Origin: Polaromonas sp. A23
Lineage (GTDB): Bacteria; Pseudomonadota; Gammaproteobacteria; Burkholderiales; Burkholderiaceae_C
Length of the DNA stretch: 64,000 bases
Reading direction: 5' to 3'
NCBI RefSeq assembly: GCF_002001015.1
Contig: NZ_MUNO01000050.1
Span: 62,001-126,000 of the forward strand
Part shown: positions 44,802 through 55,668 of the stretch, in pieces
Numbering within the stretch: position 1 is the first letter of the stretch
How the letters are laid out: every line of letters starts with the position of its first letter
Translations under genes and position numbers: made by a program
The notes under the pieces: model-generated
Database searches by the model: none
Seen by the model: the letters and a program-made list of their open reading frames with translations, nothing else
What the model was told of the DNA's origin: nothing

Positions 44802-46487
44802 TTACTTCTCGTTGTTGTCCAGCTTGGCACGCAGCAAGGCGCCCAGGTTGGTCAGGCCGGCGTTATCGCGTGAAGACTGCTGGCTCAGGGAGGCCATGGC
44901 TTCCTGCTGGTCAGCGTTGTCCTTGGCTTTGACCGACAGCTGGATGTTGCGGGTCTTGCGATCCACGTTCACCACGACTGCCGACACTTCGTCGCCTTCT
45001 TTCAGCACATTGCGCGCGTCTTCAACGCGGTCACGGCTGATTTCGCTGGCACGCAGGTAGCCAATGATGTCTTCGCCCAGATCGATTTCGGCGCCTTTGG
45101 CATCCACGGTCTTGACCTTGCCAGTCACGATCGCACCCTTGTCGTTGATCGACACGAATGTGGTGAACGGATCAGAATCAAGCTGTTTGATACCCAGGGA
45201 AATACGTTCGCGGTCGACGTCGACAGCCAGAACGATGGCTTCCACTTCCTGGCCTTTTTTGTAGTTGCGAACAGCGGCTTCGCCGGGCTCGTTCCACGAG
45301 AGGTCAGACAGGTGCACGAGGCCGTCGATGCCGGCAGCCAGGCCCACAAAGACACCGAAGTCGGTGATCGACTTGATCGGGCCCTTGACGCGGTCGCCGC
45401 GCTTGGTGTCCTGTGCGAACTCTTGCCATGGGTTGGCCTTGCACTGTTTCATGCCCAAGCTGATGCGGCGCTTGTCTTCGTCGATCTCGAGGACCATGAC
45501 TTCGACTTCGTCGCCGAGGTTGACGAGCTTGCTCGGAGCCACGTTCTTGTTGGTCCAGTCCATTTCGGACACGTGGACCAGGCCTTCGATGCCGGGTTCG
45601 AGTTCCACAAACGCGCCGTAGTCGGCGATGTTGGTGATTTTGCCGAACAGGCGGGTGCTTTGCGGGTAGCGGCGGTTCACGCCCATCCATGGATCGTCGC
45701 CCATTTGTTTCAGACCCAGCGACACGCGGTTTTTCTCGGTGTCGAACTTCAGGATCTTGGCAACGATTTCCTGGCCGGCTGTCACCACTTCGCTTGGGTG
45801 ACGCACGCGGCGCCATGCCATGTCGGTGATGTGCAGCAGGCCGTCAATACCGCCCAGGTCAACGAAGGCACCGTACTCGGTGATGTTCTTGACGATACCT
45901 TTGACGGCGGAGCCTTCTTTCAGGGTTTCCATCAGCTTGGCGCGTTCTTCGCCCATGGACGCCTCGACAACCGCACGGCGTGACAGCACGACGTTGTTGC
46001 GCTTGCGGTCCAGCTTGATGACCTTGAATTCCATGGTCTTGTTCTCGTACGGAGACAAGTCCTTGATGGGGCGGGTGTCGATCAGCGAACCGGGCAGGAA
46101 GGCACGGATGCCGTTGACCAGGACGGTCAGGCCGCCCTTGACTTTGCCGCTGGTCTGGCCGGTGACGAATTCGCCGGATTCCAGGGCTTTCTCCAGGCTC
46201 ATCCAGGATGCCAGGCGCTTGGCCTTGTCGCGGGACAGCAGCGTGTCGCCATAGCCGTTTTCGACGGAGTCGATGGCCACGGAGACAAAGTCGCCGACTT
46301 GGACTTCGAGTTCGCCCTGGTCGTTCTTGAATTCTTCGAGGGGGACATAAGCCTCGGATTTGAGTCCGGCGTTGACGACAACGTGGTTGTGGTCGATACG
46401 AACGACTTCAGCGGTGATGACTTCACCGGTACGCATTTCAGAGCGTTTCAGCGATTCTTCAAATAGGGCGGCAAAAGATTCAGACAT
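44802..46487 (-). CDS. rpsA: 30S ribosomal protein S1
   Basis: A 561-residue RNA-binding ribosomal protein that helps mRNA docking. Six S1/OB-fold repeats are visible, for example [56 protein letters not shown] and [30 protein letters not shown]. The length matches typical S1. The 138-base leader before it contains a degenerate family-A repeat (46527-46566) and a small GCGGAT/ATCCGC hairpin at 46565-46577. Confidence 0.97.
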   Translation of the reverse strand: MSESFAALFEESLKRSEMRTGEVITAEVVRIDHNHVVVNAGLKSEAYVPLEEFKNDQGELEVQVGDFVSVAIDSVENGYGDTLLSRDKAKRLASWMSLEKALESGEFVTGQTSGKVKGGLTVLVNGIRAFLPGSLIDTRPIKDLSPYENKTMEFKVIKLDRKRNNVVLSRRAVVEASMGEERAKLMETLKEGSAVKGIVKNITEYGAFVDLGGIDGLLHITDMAWRRVRHPSEVVTAGQEIVAKILKFDTEKNRVSLGLKQMGDDPWMGVNRRYPQSTRLFGKITNIADYGAFVELEPGIEGLVHVSEMDWTNKNVAPSKLVNLGDEVEVMVLEIDEDKRRISLGMKQCKANPWQEFAQDTKRGDRVKGPIKSITDFGVFVGLAAGIDGLVHLSDLSWNEPGEAAVRNYKKGQEVEAIVLAVDVDRERISLGIKQLDSDPFTTFVSINDKGAIVTGKVKTVDAKGAEIDLGEDIIGYLRASEISRDRVEDARNVLKEGDEVSAVVVNVDRKTRNIQLSVKAKDNADQQEAMASLSQQSSRDNAGLTNLGALLRAKLDNNEK

Positions 46488-46625
46488 TGATTTTCCTAGT
46501 CCACAGGGCAGGTTTCCGAGAGCACCATTGCTATCGTTTTTAGAGCTGGCTGCGGCGGTTGCGTGCGGATGATCCGCGGGTTAAGTTAATGAGCCTGCTG
46601 ACCGTGTACTGGCGTACGTTGAAGG

Positions 46626-48698
46626 TCAGAAGGGCCGTAAGCCTTGCCACCAGCTGAGCACTTGCTCGACCGATTCCTCGATCGACAATGCGGAATTGTC
46701 CAGTGGCTTGGCGTCATCAGCGGGCTTCAAAGGGGCGGATTGCCGTGACATGTCACGCGCGTCCCTAGCCTCCAAATCCTGCTGAATCCCGGAAATTGTA
46801 GCCGAAATCCCCTTTGAAATCAACTGCTTATAGCGCCGCTCGGCCCTTTGGCGGGCGCTGGCCGTCAAAAAGATTTTCAGGGGGGCATTCGGGAAAATCA
46901 CCGTGCCCATGTCCCGGCCGTCGGCCACCAGGCCCGGCAGTTGCCGGAAGCTGTGCTGGAGGTCTACCAGTGCCAGGCGAACGGAAGGCAGGGCCGATAC
47001 GCGGGAAGCGTTCATGCCAGCTTCCTCGGTGCGAATGGTTTCGGTGACATCCTGCTCGCCCAGAAAGACCTTGCCGTCCGAAAAGCGGACCGGCAACTGC
47101 CTCGCCAGGGCGGCAATCGCCATTTCTTGTGCCGGTTCGATGGACAGCCCGGCCTGGATGGCTGCCAGGGCCGTGATCCGGTACATGGCGCCGGAATCAA
47201 GAAAGTGGTAACCCAACCGGCGTGCCACCAGCGCTGCGACGGTTCCCTTTCCCGAGGCGGTTGGGCCGTCGATGCAGAGCACTGGAATCAGCTCGGGCTC
47301 GGTGTGGGAGACCGAGAACAGGGTTTCAAAGTAATCCGGGAAGGTTTTGGCTACACATTTTGGATCCAGGATGCGGATGGGCAATCGTGCGGGATTGAAG
47401 GCTGCCAGTGAGAAACACATGGCCACCCGATGATCGTCATAGGTTTGGATGGGCGCGGCTTGCCACTGAGACGGAACCCCCACGCTCCCCACTCCGTGAG
47501 GTTCGCTGCCCCCCGAGGGGGCTGCCCCGCCTTGGGGCGGCCCGGCGGCGGGGCGGGGCGGCGTAATCTTCAAGTAGTCGGCGCCTTCTTCAACGCCGGC
47601 GCCGAGCTTGCGCAACTCGCAGGCCATGGCGGCAATGCGGTCGGTTTCCTTGACGCGCCAGCTGGCGATGTTGCGCAAGGTGGTGGTCCCGTCGGCGTAC
47701 AGGGCCATCACGGCCAGGGTCATGGCTGCATCGGGAATGTGGTTGCAGTCCAGGTCGATGGCCTTGAGCGGCCAGGCGCCGCGCCGGATGGTCAGGCTGT
47801 TGGCGCTGCTGTCGACAAGCGCGCCCATTTGCCGTGCTGCTTCGACAAAACGGATGTCGCCCTGGATGGAATCAGCGCCAACCCCCAGAATTTTGATGCC
47901 ATTTTGGCCTTTAGCCGTCGTCGCTATTGCACCAAGTGCTATGAAATAGCTAGCGGAAGAGGCGTCTCCTTCAACGTGGACCTTACCGGGTGAGCGGTAG
48001 CGGCTGCCGGCGGGGATCGTGAAGCGCTGCCATCCGCTTCTGCGGACCTGGATGCCGAAACGCGCCAGCAAATTGAGTGTGATTTCAATATACGGCTTGG
48101 AAATCAGCTCACCGACGACTTCCAGTGTGATGTCCTTGGTTGCTACCAGCGGTAGCGCCAGCAGCAAGGCCGTCAGAAACTGGCTGGAAACGTCGCCGCG
48201 TACCTGAATGGGCGCATCCAGTGTGAGCTGGCCGGTCCGGATGCGCAGCGGCGGAAAGCCCTCCTGCCCGAGGTAGTCGATATGGCAGCCGAGCTGGCGC
48301 AGGGCGTCTACCAGGTCGCCAATGGGGCGTTCGTGCATGCGCGGAACGCCTGACAGTTCAAAGTCGCCGCCCAACAGCGCCAGCGCGGCCGTCAGCGGGC
48401 GCATGGCGGTTCCTGCATTGCCGAGATAAAGCTTGCCCTGTCCTCGCCGCGATTGACCGCCCAAGCCGCCGATGACGGCGGTACTCCCGCTTTGTTCAAT
48501 CGAGCAACCCAGCTGTTCGAGCGCAGCCAGCATCACTGCAGTGTCGTCAGAGGCAAGCAGATCATGAACGGTGGTACTGCCCTCGCTTAACGCGGCAAGC
48601 AGCAAAACCCTGTTGGAGATGCTTTTGGAGCCGGGCAAGCGGACTGTGCCTCCGGCGCCCGTCAGTGCTGGAATGTCCAGGAACTCGGTATCGAACAT
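46626..48698 (-). CDS. aroA: Fused EPSP synthase / cytidylate kinase
   Basis: A 690-residue bifunctional protein. Residues about 1-460 are 3-phosphoshikimate 1-carboxyvinyltransferase ([54 protein letters not shown]). Residues about 470-690 are CMP kinase with P-loop [14 protein letters not shown] and [11 protein letters not shown]. In many bacteria aroA and cmk are adjacent genes; here they are one frame. The AroA part has an extra Pro/Gly-rich stretch (about 376-405) just before YDDHR, encoded by a family-B repeat, and a smaller family-A-like stretch (about 248-266). The ATG at 48698 starts the conserved sequence. Confidence 0.94.
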   Translation of the reverse strand: MFDTEFLDIPALTGAGGTVRLPGSKSISNRVLLLAALSEGSTTVHDLLASDDTAVMLAALEQLGCSIEQSGSTAVIGGLGGQSRRGQGKLYLGNAGTAMRPLTAALALLGGDFELSGVPRMHERPIGDLVDALRQLGCHIDYLGQEGFPPLRIRTGQLTLDAPIQVRGDVSSQFLTALLLALPLVATKDITLEVVGELISKPYIEITLNLLARFGIQVRRSGWQRFTIPAGSRYRSPGKVHVEGDASSASYFIALGAIATTAKGQNGIKILGVGADSIQGDIRFVEAARQMGALVDSSANSLTIRRGAWPLKAIDLDCNHIPDAAMTLAVMALYADGTTTLRNIASWRVKETDRIAAMACELRKLGAGVEEGADYLKITPPRPAAGPPQGGAAPSGGSEPHGVGSVGVPSQWQAAPIQTYDDHRVAMCFSLAAFNPARLPIRILDPKCVAKTFPDYFETLFSVSHTEPELIPVLCIDGPTASGKGTVAALVARRLGYHFLDSGAMYRITALAAIQAGLSIEPAQEMAIAALARQLPVRFSDGKVFLGEQDVTETIRTEEAGMNASRVSALPSVRLALVDLQHSFRQLPGLVADGRDMGTVIFPNAPLKIFLTASARQRAERRYKQLISKGISATISGIQQDLEARDARDMSRQSAPLKPADDAKPLDNSALSIEESVEQVLSWWQGLRPF
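47480..47570 (+). repeat. Family-B GC-rich repeat inside the aroA part of the fusion gene
   Basis: Contains the same 28-base block as 26405-26432 (starting GCTGCCCCCCGAGGGGGCTG) followed by GGGGCGGCCCGGCGGCGGGG. It is in frame and encodes a low-complexity insertion before the conserved YDDHR motif. Confidence 0.85.
47900..47955 (-). repeat. Family-A-like repeat inside the aroA part
   Basis: Plus-strand TTTTGGCCTTTAGCCGTCGT, then CGCTATTGCACC, then GCTATGAAATAGCTA. The match to the family is partial. It encodes the segment [13 protein letters not shown], longer than the E. coli AroA loop I recall. Confidence 0.5.
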
Positions 48699-48708
48699 GA
48701 CTCCGCGC

Positions 48709-49587
48709 CTATTTGAGGGACTTGATCGGAGTGATTCGCCAATTAGCACGGGTATGGCTGGCGTGGTCGATACGTTCTTCCAGCGCATCGCCGTCTGAGC
48801 CGGAAATCAGTTTTTCGAGTGAATGCAGAGATTCCTGAAAGATTTTGGACTGTGCCAGCAACTCCTCCCGATTGGCGATCAGGATGTCACGCCACATTTT
48901 CGGGTCGCTGGCCGCGATACGTGTGAAATCGCGAAAACCCGGGCCTGCCAACGACAGGTAGTCTTTTCCCTGTGCTTGGCCGGAGATGCTGTTGATCAGC
49001 GCAAACGCAATCAGGTGCGGCAGATGGCTGACCGCTGCATAAGCTGCATCGTGTGCTTGGGGCGACATTTTAATGACGTTGCATCCCAGCGCTGTCCAGA
49101 CATCAACAGCCTTTTGCAGCTGGACCGTGAAGGTTCGTTCGATAGGCGTCAGGATGACCTGTTTGCCTGTGTACAAGTCCGCATCGGCATGTTCGACACC
49201 CGAGACTTCCTTGCCGGTAATGGGGTGTGCCGGTACGAAACAGCCGACGTGGTCGCGCAATACCCGGCGCGCTGCGTCCACCACGTCGCGTTTGGTGGAG
49301 CCGACGTCCATGATCAGGGTATTGGGACCCACCAGATGACGAATCGCCTTGAAGGAAGCTTCGGTTGCCGATACGGGGACTGCCAGGAGGACGATGTCCG
49401 CACCGGAAACCGCCAGCAGTGCCGAGGGCGCTTCCACGTCAATGACGCCCATCTGGCGCGCACGTTCGGTGGTGGAGGGCGATTTGCTATAGCCGACGAC
49501 ACGCTTGACCAAACCTGCACGTTTGAGTGCTAGCGCGAAAGATCCTCCCATGAGGCCGCAGCCTATCAATCCCAGTTGTTCAAACAT
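48709..49587 (-). CDS. tyrA: Prephenate dehydrogenase
   Basis: A 292-residue NAD(P)-dependent enzyme of tyrosine biosynthesis. It starts with a Rossmann fold ([25 protein letters not shown]) and has DIVLLAVPV, the catalytic-region [17 protein letters not shown] and [14 protein letters not shown]. It lacks a fused chorismate mutase domain. It lies 41 bases after pheA and 10 bases before aroA, so the aromatic genes form one operon. Whether it acts on prephenate or arogenate cannot be told. Confidence 0.94.
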   Translation of the reverse strand: MFEQLGLIGCGLMGGSFALALKRAGLVKRVVGYSKSPSTTERARQMGVIDVEAPSALLAVSGADIVLLAVPVSATEASFKAIRHLVGPNTLIMDVGSTKRDVVDAARRVLRDHVGCFVPAHPITGKEVSGVEHADADLYTGKQVILTPIERTFTVQLQKAVDVWTALGCNVIKMSPQAHDAAYAAVSHLPHLIAFALINSISGQAQGKDYLSLAGPGFRDFTRIAASDPKMWRDILIANREELLAQSKIFQESLHSLEKLISGSDGDALEERIDHASHTRANWRITPIKSLK

Positions 49588-49628
49588 GAAAGAGTGCCGT
49601 GGTTGCTTGCAATTGCTGCATTGTTGTT

Positions 49629-50711
49629 TTAGTCGCTGACAGGATAAGTGCCGAGCACTTTGTAAAAGGCACAAAGTTGCTGCAGGTCTTTCAATGCTTC
49701 GGCCACGTTGGGTTGCGAAGGATGACCCTGCAGGTCAATGTAGAAGAAGTACTCCCACTGGCCGGAGCGGGCCGGACGGGACTCGAAGCGCGTCATGGAC
49801 ACCCCGTGTGTCTTCAAGGGAACCAAAATATCGTGGACAGCACCGGGTTTGTTGGGTACCGACACAATCAGGCTGACGCAGTCCTTGCCCGACGCCTGCG
49901 GCGCTTCCAGCACTTGCGGCAAGCAGATGACGGCAAAGCGGGTTCGGTTGAAGGCGTCGTCCTGGATGGCGTGTGCGGCGACATGGAGGCCGAACTCGGC
50001 ACCGGCGCGTTCGCTGGCGATGCCTGCCCAGGCCGGATTGCCGGCAGCGAGCCGGGCCCCTTCGGCATTGCTCGAAACAGCACGCCGCTCGGCGTTGGGA
50101 AGATGAATGCCGAGCCAACCCTGGCACTGCGCCAGCGCCTGCGCGTGGGCCAACACCACTTCAATGCCCTCCAGAGAGGACGACATTCTCAGCAGGTTGT
50201 GACGGACCAATAGGCTGGTTTCACCCACCACATGCAAGGGGGAGTTGAGGAACAGGTCCAGGGTCCGCGTAACCACACCCTCCGTGTTGTTCTCAACGGG
50301 CACCACACCGAACTGTGCTGTGCCGGCAGTTGCCGCGCGAAACACTTCATCAAAGCTGGCGCAGGGCAGGTGTTCGATGCTGGAACCGAAAAACTGGGTT
50401 GCAGCTTGTTCGCTGAAAGTGCCGGCGGGACCGAGATAGGCCACACGTTGCGGTGCTTCAAGCGCGCGGCAAGCAGACATCACCTCTCGCCAGATGTGGG
50501 AGATGTTGTCGCCTTTGAGTGGTCCTTTGTTGGCAGCCTGCAAACCCTGGATCACCTGTGCTTCGCGCTCTGGTCGGAACACCGGCGAGCCGTCCTGTCG
50601 TTTGATCTCGCCAACTTCGTTGGCCAAGGCGGCGCGCTGGTTGAGAAGCGCGAGCAATTGTTGGTCGACCGAGTCAATGCCGTGACGAAGTTGCTGCAGG
50701 GTTTGAGTCAT
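49629..50711 (-). CDS. pheA: Chorismate mutase / prephenate dehydratase
   Basis: A 360-residue bifunctional enzyme of phenylalanine biosynthesis. Residues about 1-90 are an AroQ-type chorismate mutase (LQQLRHGIDSVDQQLLALLNQRAALANEVGEIK). Residues about 97-275 are prephenate dehydratase with AYLGPAGTFSEQAA and GVVPVENNTEGVVTRTLDLF. The C-terminal ACT domain has SLIVSVPNKPGAVHDIL and the ESRP motif for Phe feedback. The reading frame extends to 50747, but the ATG at 50711 begins the conserved sequence. Confidence 0.95.
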   Translation of the reverse strand: MTQTLQQLRHGIDSVDQQLLALLNQRAALANEVGEIKRQDGSPVFRPEREAQVIQGLQAANKGPLKGDNISHIWREVMSACRALEAPQRVAYLGPAGTFSEQAATQFFGSSIEHLPCASFDEVFRAATAGTAQFGVVPVENNTEGVVTRTLDLFLNSPLHVVGETSLLVRHNLLRMSSSLEGIEVVLAHAQALAQCQGWLGIHLPNAERRAVSSNAEGARLAAGNPAWAGIASERAGAEFGLHVAAHAIQDDAFNRTRFAVICLPQVLEAPQASGKDCVSLIVSVPNKPGAVHDILVPLKTHGVSMTRFESRPARSGQWEYFFYIDLQGHPSQPNVAEALKDLQQLCAFYKVLGTYPVSD

Positions 50712-50787
50712 GAATGAAACGTCTCGGGCAGATCGACATTTCGGCAATCACGTGACCGGCATCGACTCGCAGAACAAGGGGCTGACG

Positions 50788-51345
50788 TCATTTCTTCGCA
50801 GGTTTGGCGGCTGGTGCTGGGCCGATGATTTTGCCGGCGGTCTCATCAAACTGCTTTGCCCGTGCCTGGATTTCAGGCTTGGAAGACTCGACCAGTTTCT
50901 TCACGAATACATTGACCAGCTCGGGAGAGGTCGCCTTGTATTTCTTGACGGCAGGGGATTCGAAGAAGGCGGTGAGCTGTTTGAGTTCGTCCAGGGTGAA
51001 GCGCTCCATATAGGCAGGTACCAGGGCATCCTTGTTGGCCTGGGCGACCTTGCCCGCGATGACTTTGGCCGCGTCATTGGCAAATTTGGAAAGTTCCGCA
51101 TTGACTTCGTCCGCGGTTTTGGCCTGCTTGGCTTTCGGGACGGTCTCCAGCCGTGGTTCCCAGTTGGAGGCCAGATCACGGGTCGCGCTGGCTGCAATCT
51201 GTTCGACGAGGCCGTCAAGCTCCGGGCCTTGCTGCAAGGCCACGAGGCGGGTGGCCCATTCCAGTTTGGGGTCAGCCGGCTGGGCCTGACTGGTGGTTGA
51301 AAAAGCGCAGGCGGCCAGCAGTAGTGCTGTCAGTGTTTTATTCAT
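50788..51345 (-). CDS. DUF2059-domain exported protein
   Basis: A 185-residue protein with a cleavable signal peptide ([21 protein letters not shown]). The mature part is helical and contains the DUF2059 pattern YMERFTLDELKQLTAFFESPAVKKYKATSPEL. Function unknown. Its ATG overlaps the gyrA stop by one base (TGATG). It occupies the place between gyrA and pheA where serC often lies. Confidence 0.88.
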   Translation of the reverse strand: MNKTLTALLLAACAFSTTSQAQPADPKLEWATRLVALQQGPELDGLVEQIAASATRDLASNWEPRLETVPKAKQAKTADEVNAELSKFANDAAKVIAGKVAQANKDALVPAYMERFTLDELKQLTAFFESPAVKKYKATSPELVNVFVKKLVESSKPEIQARAKQFDETAGKIIGPAPAAKPAKK

Positions 51346-53993
51346 CAAAGGGGTTCCGTATTGGAGGCAGGAGTGCCTGAATCGTTTTCAACATCATTGT
51401 CGTCCAGGCTGGCATCGTTTTCGACGATCCGCTGCAGGCCGCTGAGTTGTGAGCCCTCGTCGAGCCCGATCAATGTCACGCCCTGGGTGGCACGTCCCAT
51501 TTCACGGATCTCGCTGACCCGGGTGCGCACCAACACACCCTTGTCGGTGATCAGCATGATTTCATCGTCGGTATGCACCAGGGTGGCGGCAACAACTTTG
51601 CCGTTGCGCTCGCTCTGCTGGATGGCAATCATGCCCTTGGTGCCACGGCCATGGCGCGTGTATTCCTGAATGGAAGTGCGCTTGCCGAAGCCGTGCTGGG
51701 TGGCGGTGAGCACGCTTTGCTGCTCGTCTTCTGCAACCAGCATGGCGATCACGCCCTGACCGTCGTCGAGCATCATGCCGCGGACTCCGCGGGCATTGCG
51801 CCCCATGGGGCGCACGTCGTTTTCATCAAAACGCACAGCTTTGCCGCCATCGGAGAACAGCATCACATCGTGCTTGCCATCAGTCAGAGCGGCGCCAATC
51901 AGGTAGTCGCCGTCATCAAGATCAACTGCGATGATGCCGGCCTTGCGCGGATTGCTGAAATCTTCCAGCGGGGTCTTTTTGACCGTGCCCATGCTCGTGG
52001 CCATGAACACGTACTGGTCTGCCGGAAAGCTCCGTTTTTCCCCCGTCAGCGGAAGGACCACGGTGATCTTTTCGCCTTCCTGCAACGGAAACATATTGAC
52101 GATCGGCCGGCCGCGCGAGCCACGCGAACCCGCGGGGACCTCCCAGACCTTGAGCCAGTAGAGCCGGCCACGGTTGGAAAAACACAGGATGTAGTCGTGT
52201 GTATTGGCGATGAAGAGCTGGTCTACCCAGTCGTCTTCCTTGGTGGCTGTGGCCAGCTTGCCCCGGCCTCCGCGTTTTTGCGCACGGTATTCAGACAATG
52301 GCTGGCTTTTGATGTAGCCCGTGTGCGACAGCGTGACCACCATGTCGGTCGGCGTGATCAGGTCCTCGGTGCTTAGGTCGAACGAGCTGTGCTCGACCTG
52401 GCTACGGCGCAACCCCAGTTTGGTCTGGCCGAACTCCTGGCGGATGACTGCCAGCTCTTCGCCGATGATGGTCGAGACGCGTTCGGGACGCGCCAGGATG
52501 TCCAGCAAGTCATCGATTTCTGCCATGACTTCCTTGTACTCGGCGACGATCTTGTCTTGCTCGAGGCCGGTCAGGCGCTGCAGGCGCATCTGCAGGATTT
52601 CCTGGGCCTGGGTTTCGGACAGCCGGTACAGGCCGTCGTTGCCCATGCCGAACTCCTTCTCCAGCCCGTCCGGGCGGTAGTCGTCGGCATTGACCACGCC
52701 ACCGTCGGCGCGGGTTCGCGTGAGCATTTCGCGCACCAGGCTGCTGTCCCAGGGCCTGAGCATCAACTCGGCCTTGGCGACCGGCGGGGTTGGGGCATTG
52801 CGAATGATGGCAATGAAGTCATCGATGTTGGCCAGGGCGACGGCCAAGCCCTCGAGCACATGACCGCGCTCGCGGGCCTTGCGCAAAGTGAATACGGTGC
52901 GGCGGGTTACCACTTCGCGGCGGTGCGACAAGAAGACCTGGATCAGATCCTTCAGGTTGCACAGCTTGGGCTGGCCATTGACCAACGCCACCATGTTGAT
53001 GCCGAAGGTATCCTGCAACTGCGTTTGCTTGTACAGGTTGTTCAGTACCACCTCGGGCACTTCACCTCGCTTGAGTTCGATGACCAGGCGCATGCCGGAT
53101 TTGTCACTCTCGTCCTGGATGTGGCTGATGCCTTCAATCTTCTTCTCGTGGACCAGTTCTGCCATGCGTTCCTGCAGGGTTTTCTTGTTGACCTGGTATG
53201 GAAGTTCATCGACGATGATGGACTGACGCTGACCCTTGTCGATGTCTTCGAAATGGCAGCGGGCGCGCATGACCACCTTGCCGCGGCCGGTACGGTAGCC
53301 GTCCTTGACGCCATTGATGCCATAGATGATGCCGCCCGTGGGAAAGTCGGGCGAGGGGATGATCTCCATGAGTTCGTCAATGCTGGCCTGCGGGTTTTTT
53401 AGCAGGTGCAGGCAGGCATCAACGACTTCGTTGATGTTGTGTGGAGGAATGTTGGTGGCCATGCCAACCGCAATGCCGCCGGAGCCATTGATCAGCAGAT
53501 TCGGAATGCGCGATGGCAGGACCAGAGGTTCTTTTTCGCTGCCGTCGTAGTTGGGGCCAAAGTCGACGGTTTCCTTGTCGATATCTGCCAGCATTTCCTG
53601 GGCAATTTTGGCGAGGCGGACCTCGGTGTAACGCATGGCCGCTGCGCTGTCGCCATCGACCGAGCCGAAGTTTCCCTGACCATCCACCAGCATGTGGCGC
53701 ATGGAAAAATCCTGGGCCATCCGGACGATCGCGTCGTAGACCGACTGATCGCCATGGGGGTGGTACTTGCCGATCACGTCGCCAACGATACGGGCCGACT
53801 TTTTGTAGGGCCGGTTCCAGTCGTTATTGAGCTCGTGCATGGCAAACAGCACGCGCCTGTGAACCGGCTTGAGACCGTCGCGAGCATCCGGCAAGGCGCG
53901 CCCTACGATCACGCTCATCGCGTAATCCAGGTAGCTGCGCCGCATTTCCTCTTCAAGACTGATGGGCAGGGTTTCTTTGGCAAACTGGGTCAT
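51345..53993 (-). CDS. gyrA: DNA gyrase subunit A
   Basis: An 882-residue type II topoisomerase subunit that cuts and religates DNA. The winged-helix/tower region holds the catalytic Tyr in [17 protein letters not shown]. The C-terminal beta-pinwheel includes the GyrA-box-like QKRGGRGK and several repeat blades. The quinolone-determining segment reads HGDQSVYDA, with Gln at position 83 and Ser at 84 (same numbering as E. coli, where 83 is Ser). The tail is acidic. A palindrome lies in the short leader. Confidence 0.97.
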   Translation of the reverse strand: MTQFAKETLPISLEEEMRRSYLDYAMSVIVGRALPDARDGLKPVHRRVLFAMHELNNDWNRPYKKSARIVGDVIGKYHPHGDQSVYDAIVRMAQDFSMRHMLVDGQGNFGSVDGDSAAAMRYTEVRLAKIAQEMLADIDKETVDFGPNYDGSEKEPLVLPSRIPNLLINGSGGIAVGMATNIPPHNINEVVDACLHLLKNPQASIDELMEIIPSPDFPTGGIIYGINGVKDGYRTGRGKVVMRARCHFEDIDKGQRQSIIVDELPYQVNKKTLQERMAELVHEKKIEGISHIQDESDKSGMRLVIELKRGEVPEVVLNNLYKQTQLQDTFGINMVALVNGQPKLCNLKDLIQVFLSHRREVVTRRTVFTLRKARERGHVLEGLAVALANIDDFIAIIRNAPTPPVAKAELMLRPWDSSLVREMLTRTRADGGVVNADDYRPDGLEKEFGMGNDGLYRLSETQAQEILQMRLQRLTGLEQDKIVAEYKEVMAEIDDLLDILARPERVSTIIGEELAVIRQEFGQTKLGLRRSQVEHSSFDLSTEDLITPTDMVVTLSHTGYIKSQPLSEYRAQKRGGRGKLATATKEDDWVDQLFIANTHDYILCFSNRGRLYWLKVWEVPAGSRGSRGRPIVNMFPLQEGEKITVVLPLTGEKRSFPADQYVFMATSMGTVKKTPLEDFSNPRKAGIIAVDLDDGDYLIGAALTDGKHDVMLFSDGGKAVRFDENDVRPMGRNARGVRGMMLDDGQGVIAMLVAEDEQQSVLTATQHGFGKRTSIQEYTRHGRGTKGMIAIQQSERNGKVVAATLVHTDDEIMLITDKGVLVRTRVSEIREMGRATQGVTLIGLDEGSQLSGLQRIVENDASLDDNDVENDSGTPASNTEPL

Positions 53994-54046
53994 GAGAGGC
54001 CTGAATTGGATATTGCGATGCGCGGGGAGATAAGCCTGCTGATTTT

Positions 54047-54064
54047 AAGGCCTGTGCAGGCCTT
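54047..54064. promoter_or_regulatory. Perfect palindrome upstream of gyrA
   Basis: AAGGCCTG-TG-CAGGCCTT is an exact 8-2-8 inverted repeat, 54-71 bases before the gyrA start and on the far side from ompA. It lacks a T-tract in either direction, so it looks more like an operator or a 5' UTR hairpin than a terminator. Confidence 0.45.
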
Positions 54065-54137
54065 GTTCGGGGTGTGGCAAGTCCGCAACAAAAAACAAAG
54101 AATCTCGATTCTGTGTCAGACGAAGCCTCTACACGGC

Positions 54138-54165
54138 TTGAACGCCCAATGAGCTATGGCACAAT
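54138..54165 (+). promoter_or_regulatory. Candidate promoter of ompA
   Basis: TTGAAC at 54138-54143 and CACAAT at 54160-54165 are separated by 16 bases, about 80 bases upstream of the ompA start. The long untranslated leader would be normal for an abundant outer-membrane protein mRNA. Confidence 0.5.
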
Positions 54166-54246
54166 AACTGTAACGCTTTGAGTGATGGTCACTCACGGCG
54201 TGTATTTAATCGCAGCGAGTCTGCGGCTTTTCTCTAGAGGAGAACC

Positions 54247-54879
54247 ATGAAGAAACTCAACAAAGTGGCAATGTTGTTTGCTTCCGCAGCGCTTGCAACC
54301 GCCGCTGGTGCACAAACAATCGATAACTGGAAAAACGGCACCAATGAGCTGGTCTGGAAAAACGGTACCAACGAACTGTGCTGGCGTGATGCATTCTGGA
54401 CCCCGGCTACTGCCGCTCCAGGTTGTGACGGCGCTATCGTTCCGGCCAAAGCCCCTATGGCTGGAGCGACTGCACCAACACCAGCTCGCCCTGGCGCTGC
54501 ACCGGTAGCTCCTCCCGCAGCGACCAAAGTCACGTATGCCGCTGATGCTTTCTTCGACTTCGACAAGTCTGTGCTGAAGCCTGAAGGCAAAGCCAAGCTT
54601 GACGATCTGGTTGGCAAGATCAAGGGTATCAACCTCGAAGTCATCATTGCCGTGGGCCACACCGATGCTGTCGGTAGCGACTCTTACAACCAGAAGTTGT
54701 CTGTGAAACGCTCTGAAGCAGTCAAGGCTTATCTGGTGTCCAAAGGCATCGAGAAAAACCGCGTCTACACTGAAGGCAAGGGCGAGAAACAGCCAGTTGC
54801 TGACAACAAGACCAGCGAAGGCCGTGCGAAAAATCGTCGCGTGGAAATCGAAGTGGTTGGCACTCGCGCCAACAAGTAA
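54247..54879 (+). CDS. ompA: OmpA-family outer membrane protein
   Basis: A 210-residue exported protein. The signal peptide ends at AGAQ (about 23). A short N-terminal segment contains two near-identical copies of WKNGTNEL, the second followed by CWRD. A Pro/Ala linker follows, then a C-terminal OmpA peptidoglycan-binding domain (about 95-205) with [44 protein letters not shown] and the end NRRVEIEV. It lacks the eight-stranded barrel of E. coli OmpA. AGAGGAG precedes the ATG. Confidence 0.93.
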   Translation: MKKLNKVAMLFASAALATAAGAQTIDNWKNGTNELVWKNGTNELCWRDAFWTPATAAPGCDGAIVPAKAPMAGATAPTPARPGAAPVAPPAATKVTYAADAFFDFDKSVLKPEGKAKLDDLVGKIKGINLEVIIAVGHTDAVGSDSYNQKLSVKRSEAVKAYLVSKGIEKNRVYTEGKGEKQPVADNKTSEGRAKNRRVEIEVVGTRANK

Positions 54880-54894
54880 TCCTTCCGGGTCGCT

Positions 54895-54924
54895 TAAAAA
54901 ACCGCGCTACGGCGCGGTTTTTTT
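54895..54924 (+). terminator. Intrinsic terminator after ompA
   Basis: AAAAAACCGCGC and GCGCGGTTTTTTT flank a TACG loop. A strong terminator just after the ompA stop codon. Confidence 0.9.
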
Positions 54925-54947
54925 ATGTGCGGGCGATAATCGCAAAC

Positions 54948-55655
54948 ATGCATACAACTGAAAACGCAGACCCGGCCGAGCTGGCCAAATTTTCCGATCT
55001 GGCGCACCGCTGGTGGGATACCGAGAGTGAGTTTCGTCCCCTCCATCAGATCAATCCCTTGCGGCTTGGCTGGATTGAGGGCTTGATGCCGCTGAAAGGA
55101 AAGCGGGTCCTCGATATCGGCTGCGGCGGTGGCATTTTGGCCGATGCGATGGCACGCCAGGGCGCGCAGGTTTTGGGTATTGATCTGGCAACCAAGGCGC
55201 TCAAGGTCGCGCGGCTTCATGCGCTGGAGGCCAATACCCAGGGCGTCGAATACCGGGAAATCAGTGCGGAAGCGCTGGCGGCCGAGCAGCCGGGCAGTTT
55301 CGATGTGGTGACCTGCATGGAAATGTTGGAACACGTGCCGGATCCGTCATCGGTCGTGCGTGCCTGCGCGACGCTGGTCAGGCCGGGTGGCCAGGTGTTT
55401 TTCTCGACGATCAACCGCAACGCCAAGGCCTTTCTGTTCGCCATCGTTGGTGCGGAATACATGTTGAGCCTGCTGCCGCGCGGCACCCACGAGTACGCCA
55501 AATTCATCAAGCCCAGTGAACTGGCTGCCTATTGTCGGGACGCTGGGCTCAATTTGCATCAGACCAAAGGCATGGAATACAACCCCTTGAGCCGGAACTA
55601 CTGGCTGAGCAGTAACACCAGCGTCAACTACATGCTGGCCACGCAGAAACCCTGA
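54948..55655 (+). CDS. ubiG: Ubiquinone biosynthesis O-methyltransferase
   Basis: A 235-residue SAM-dependent methyltransferase for both O-methylations of ubiquinone synthesis. It shows [29 protein letters not shown], the SAM motif [26 protein letters not shown], and the UbiG-specific [12 protein letters not shown] and [21 protein letters not shown]. The ATG at 54948 is preferred over 54927. gph follows 13 bases later. Confidence 0.95.
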   Translation: MHTTENADPAELAKFSDLAHRWWDTESEFRPLHQINPLRLGWIEGLMPLKGKRVLDIGCGGGILADAMARQGAQVLGIDLATKALKVARLHALEANTQGVEYREISAEALAAEQPGSFDVVTCMEMLEHVPDPSSVVRACATLVRPGGQVFFSTINRNAKAFLFAIVGAEYMLSLLPRGTHEYAKFIKPSELAAYCRDAGLNLHQTKGMEYNPLSRNYWLSSNTSVNYMLATQKP

Positions 55656-55668
55656 GGTAGTTTGGCCG

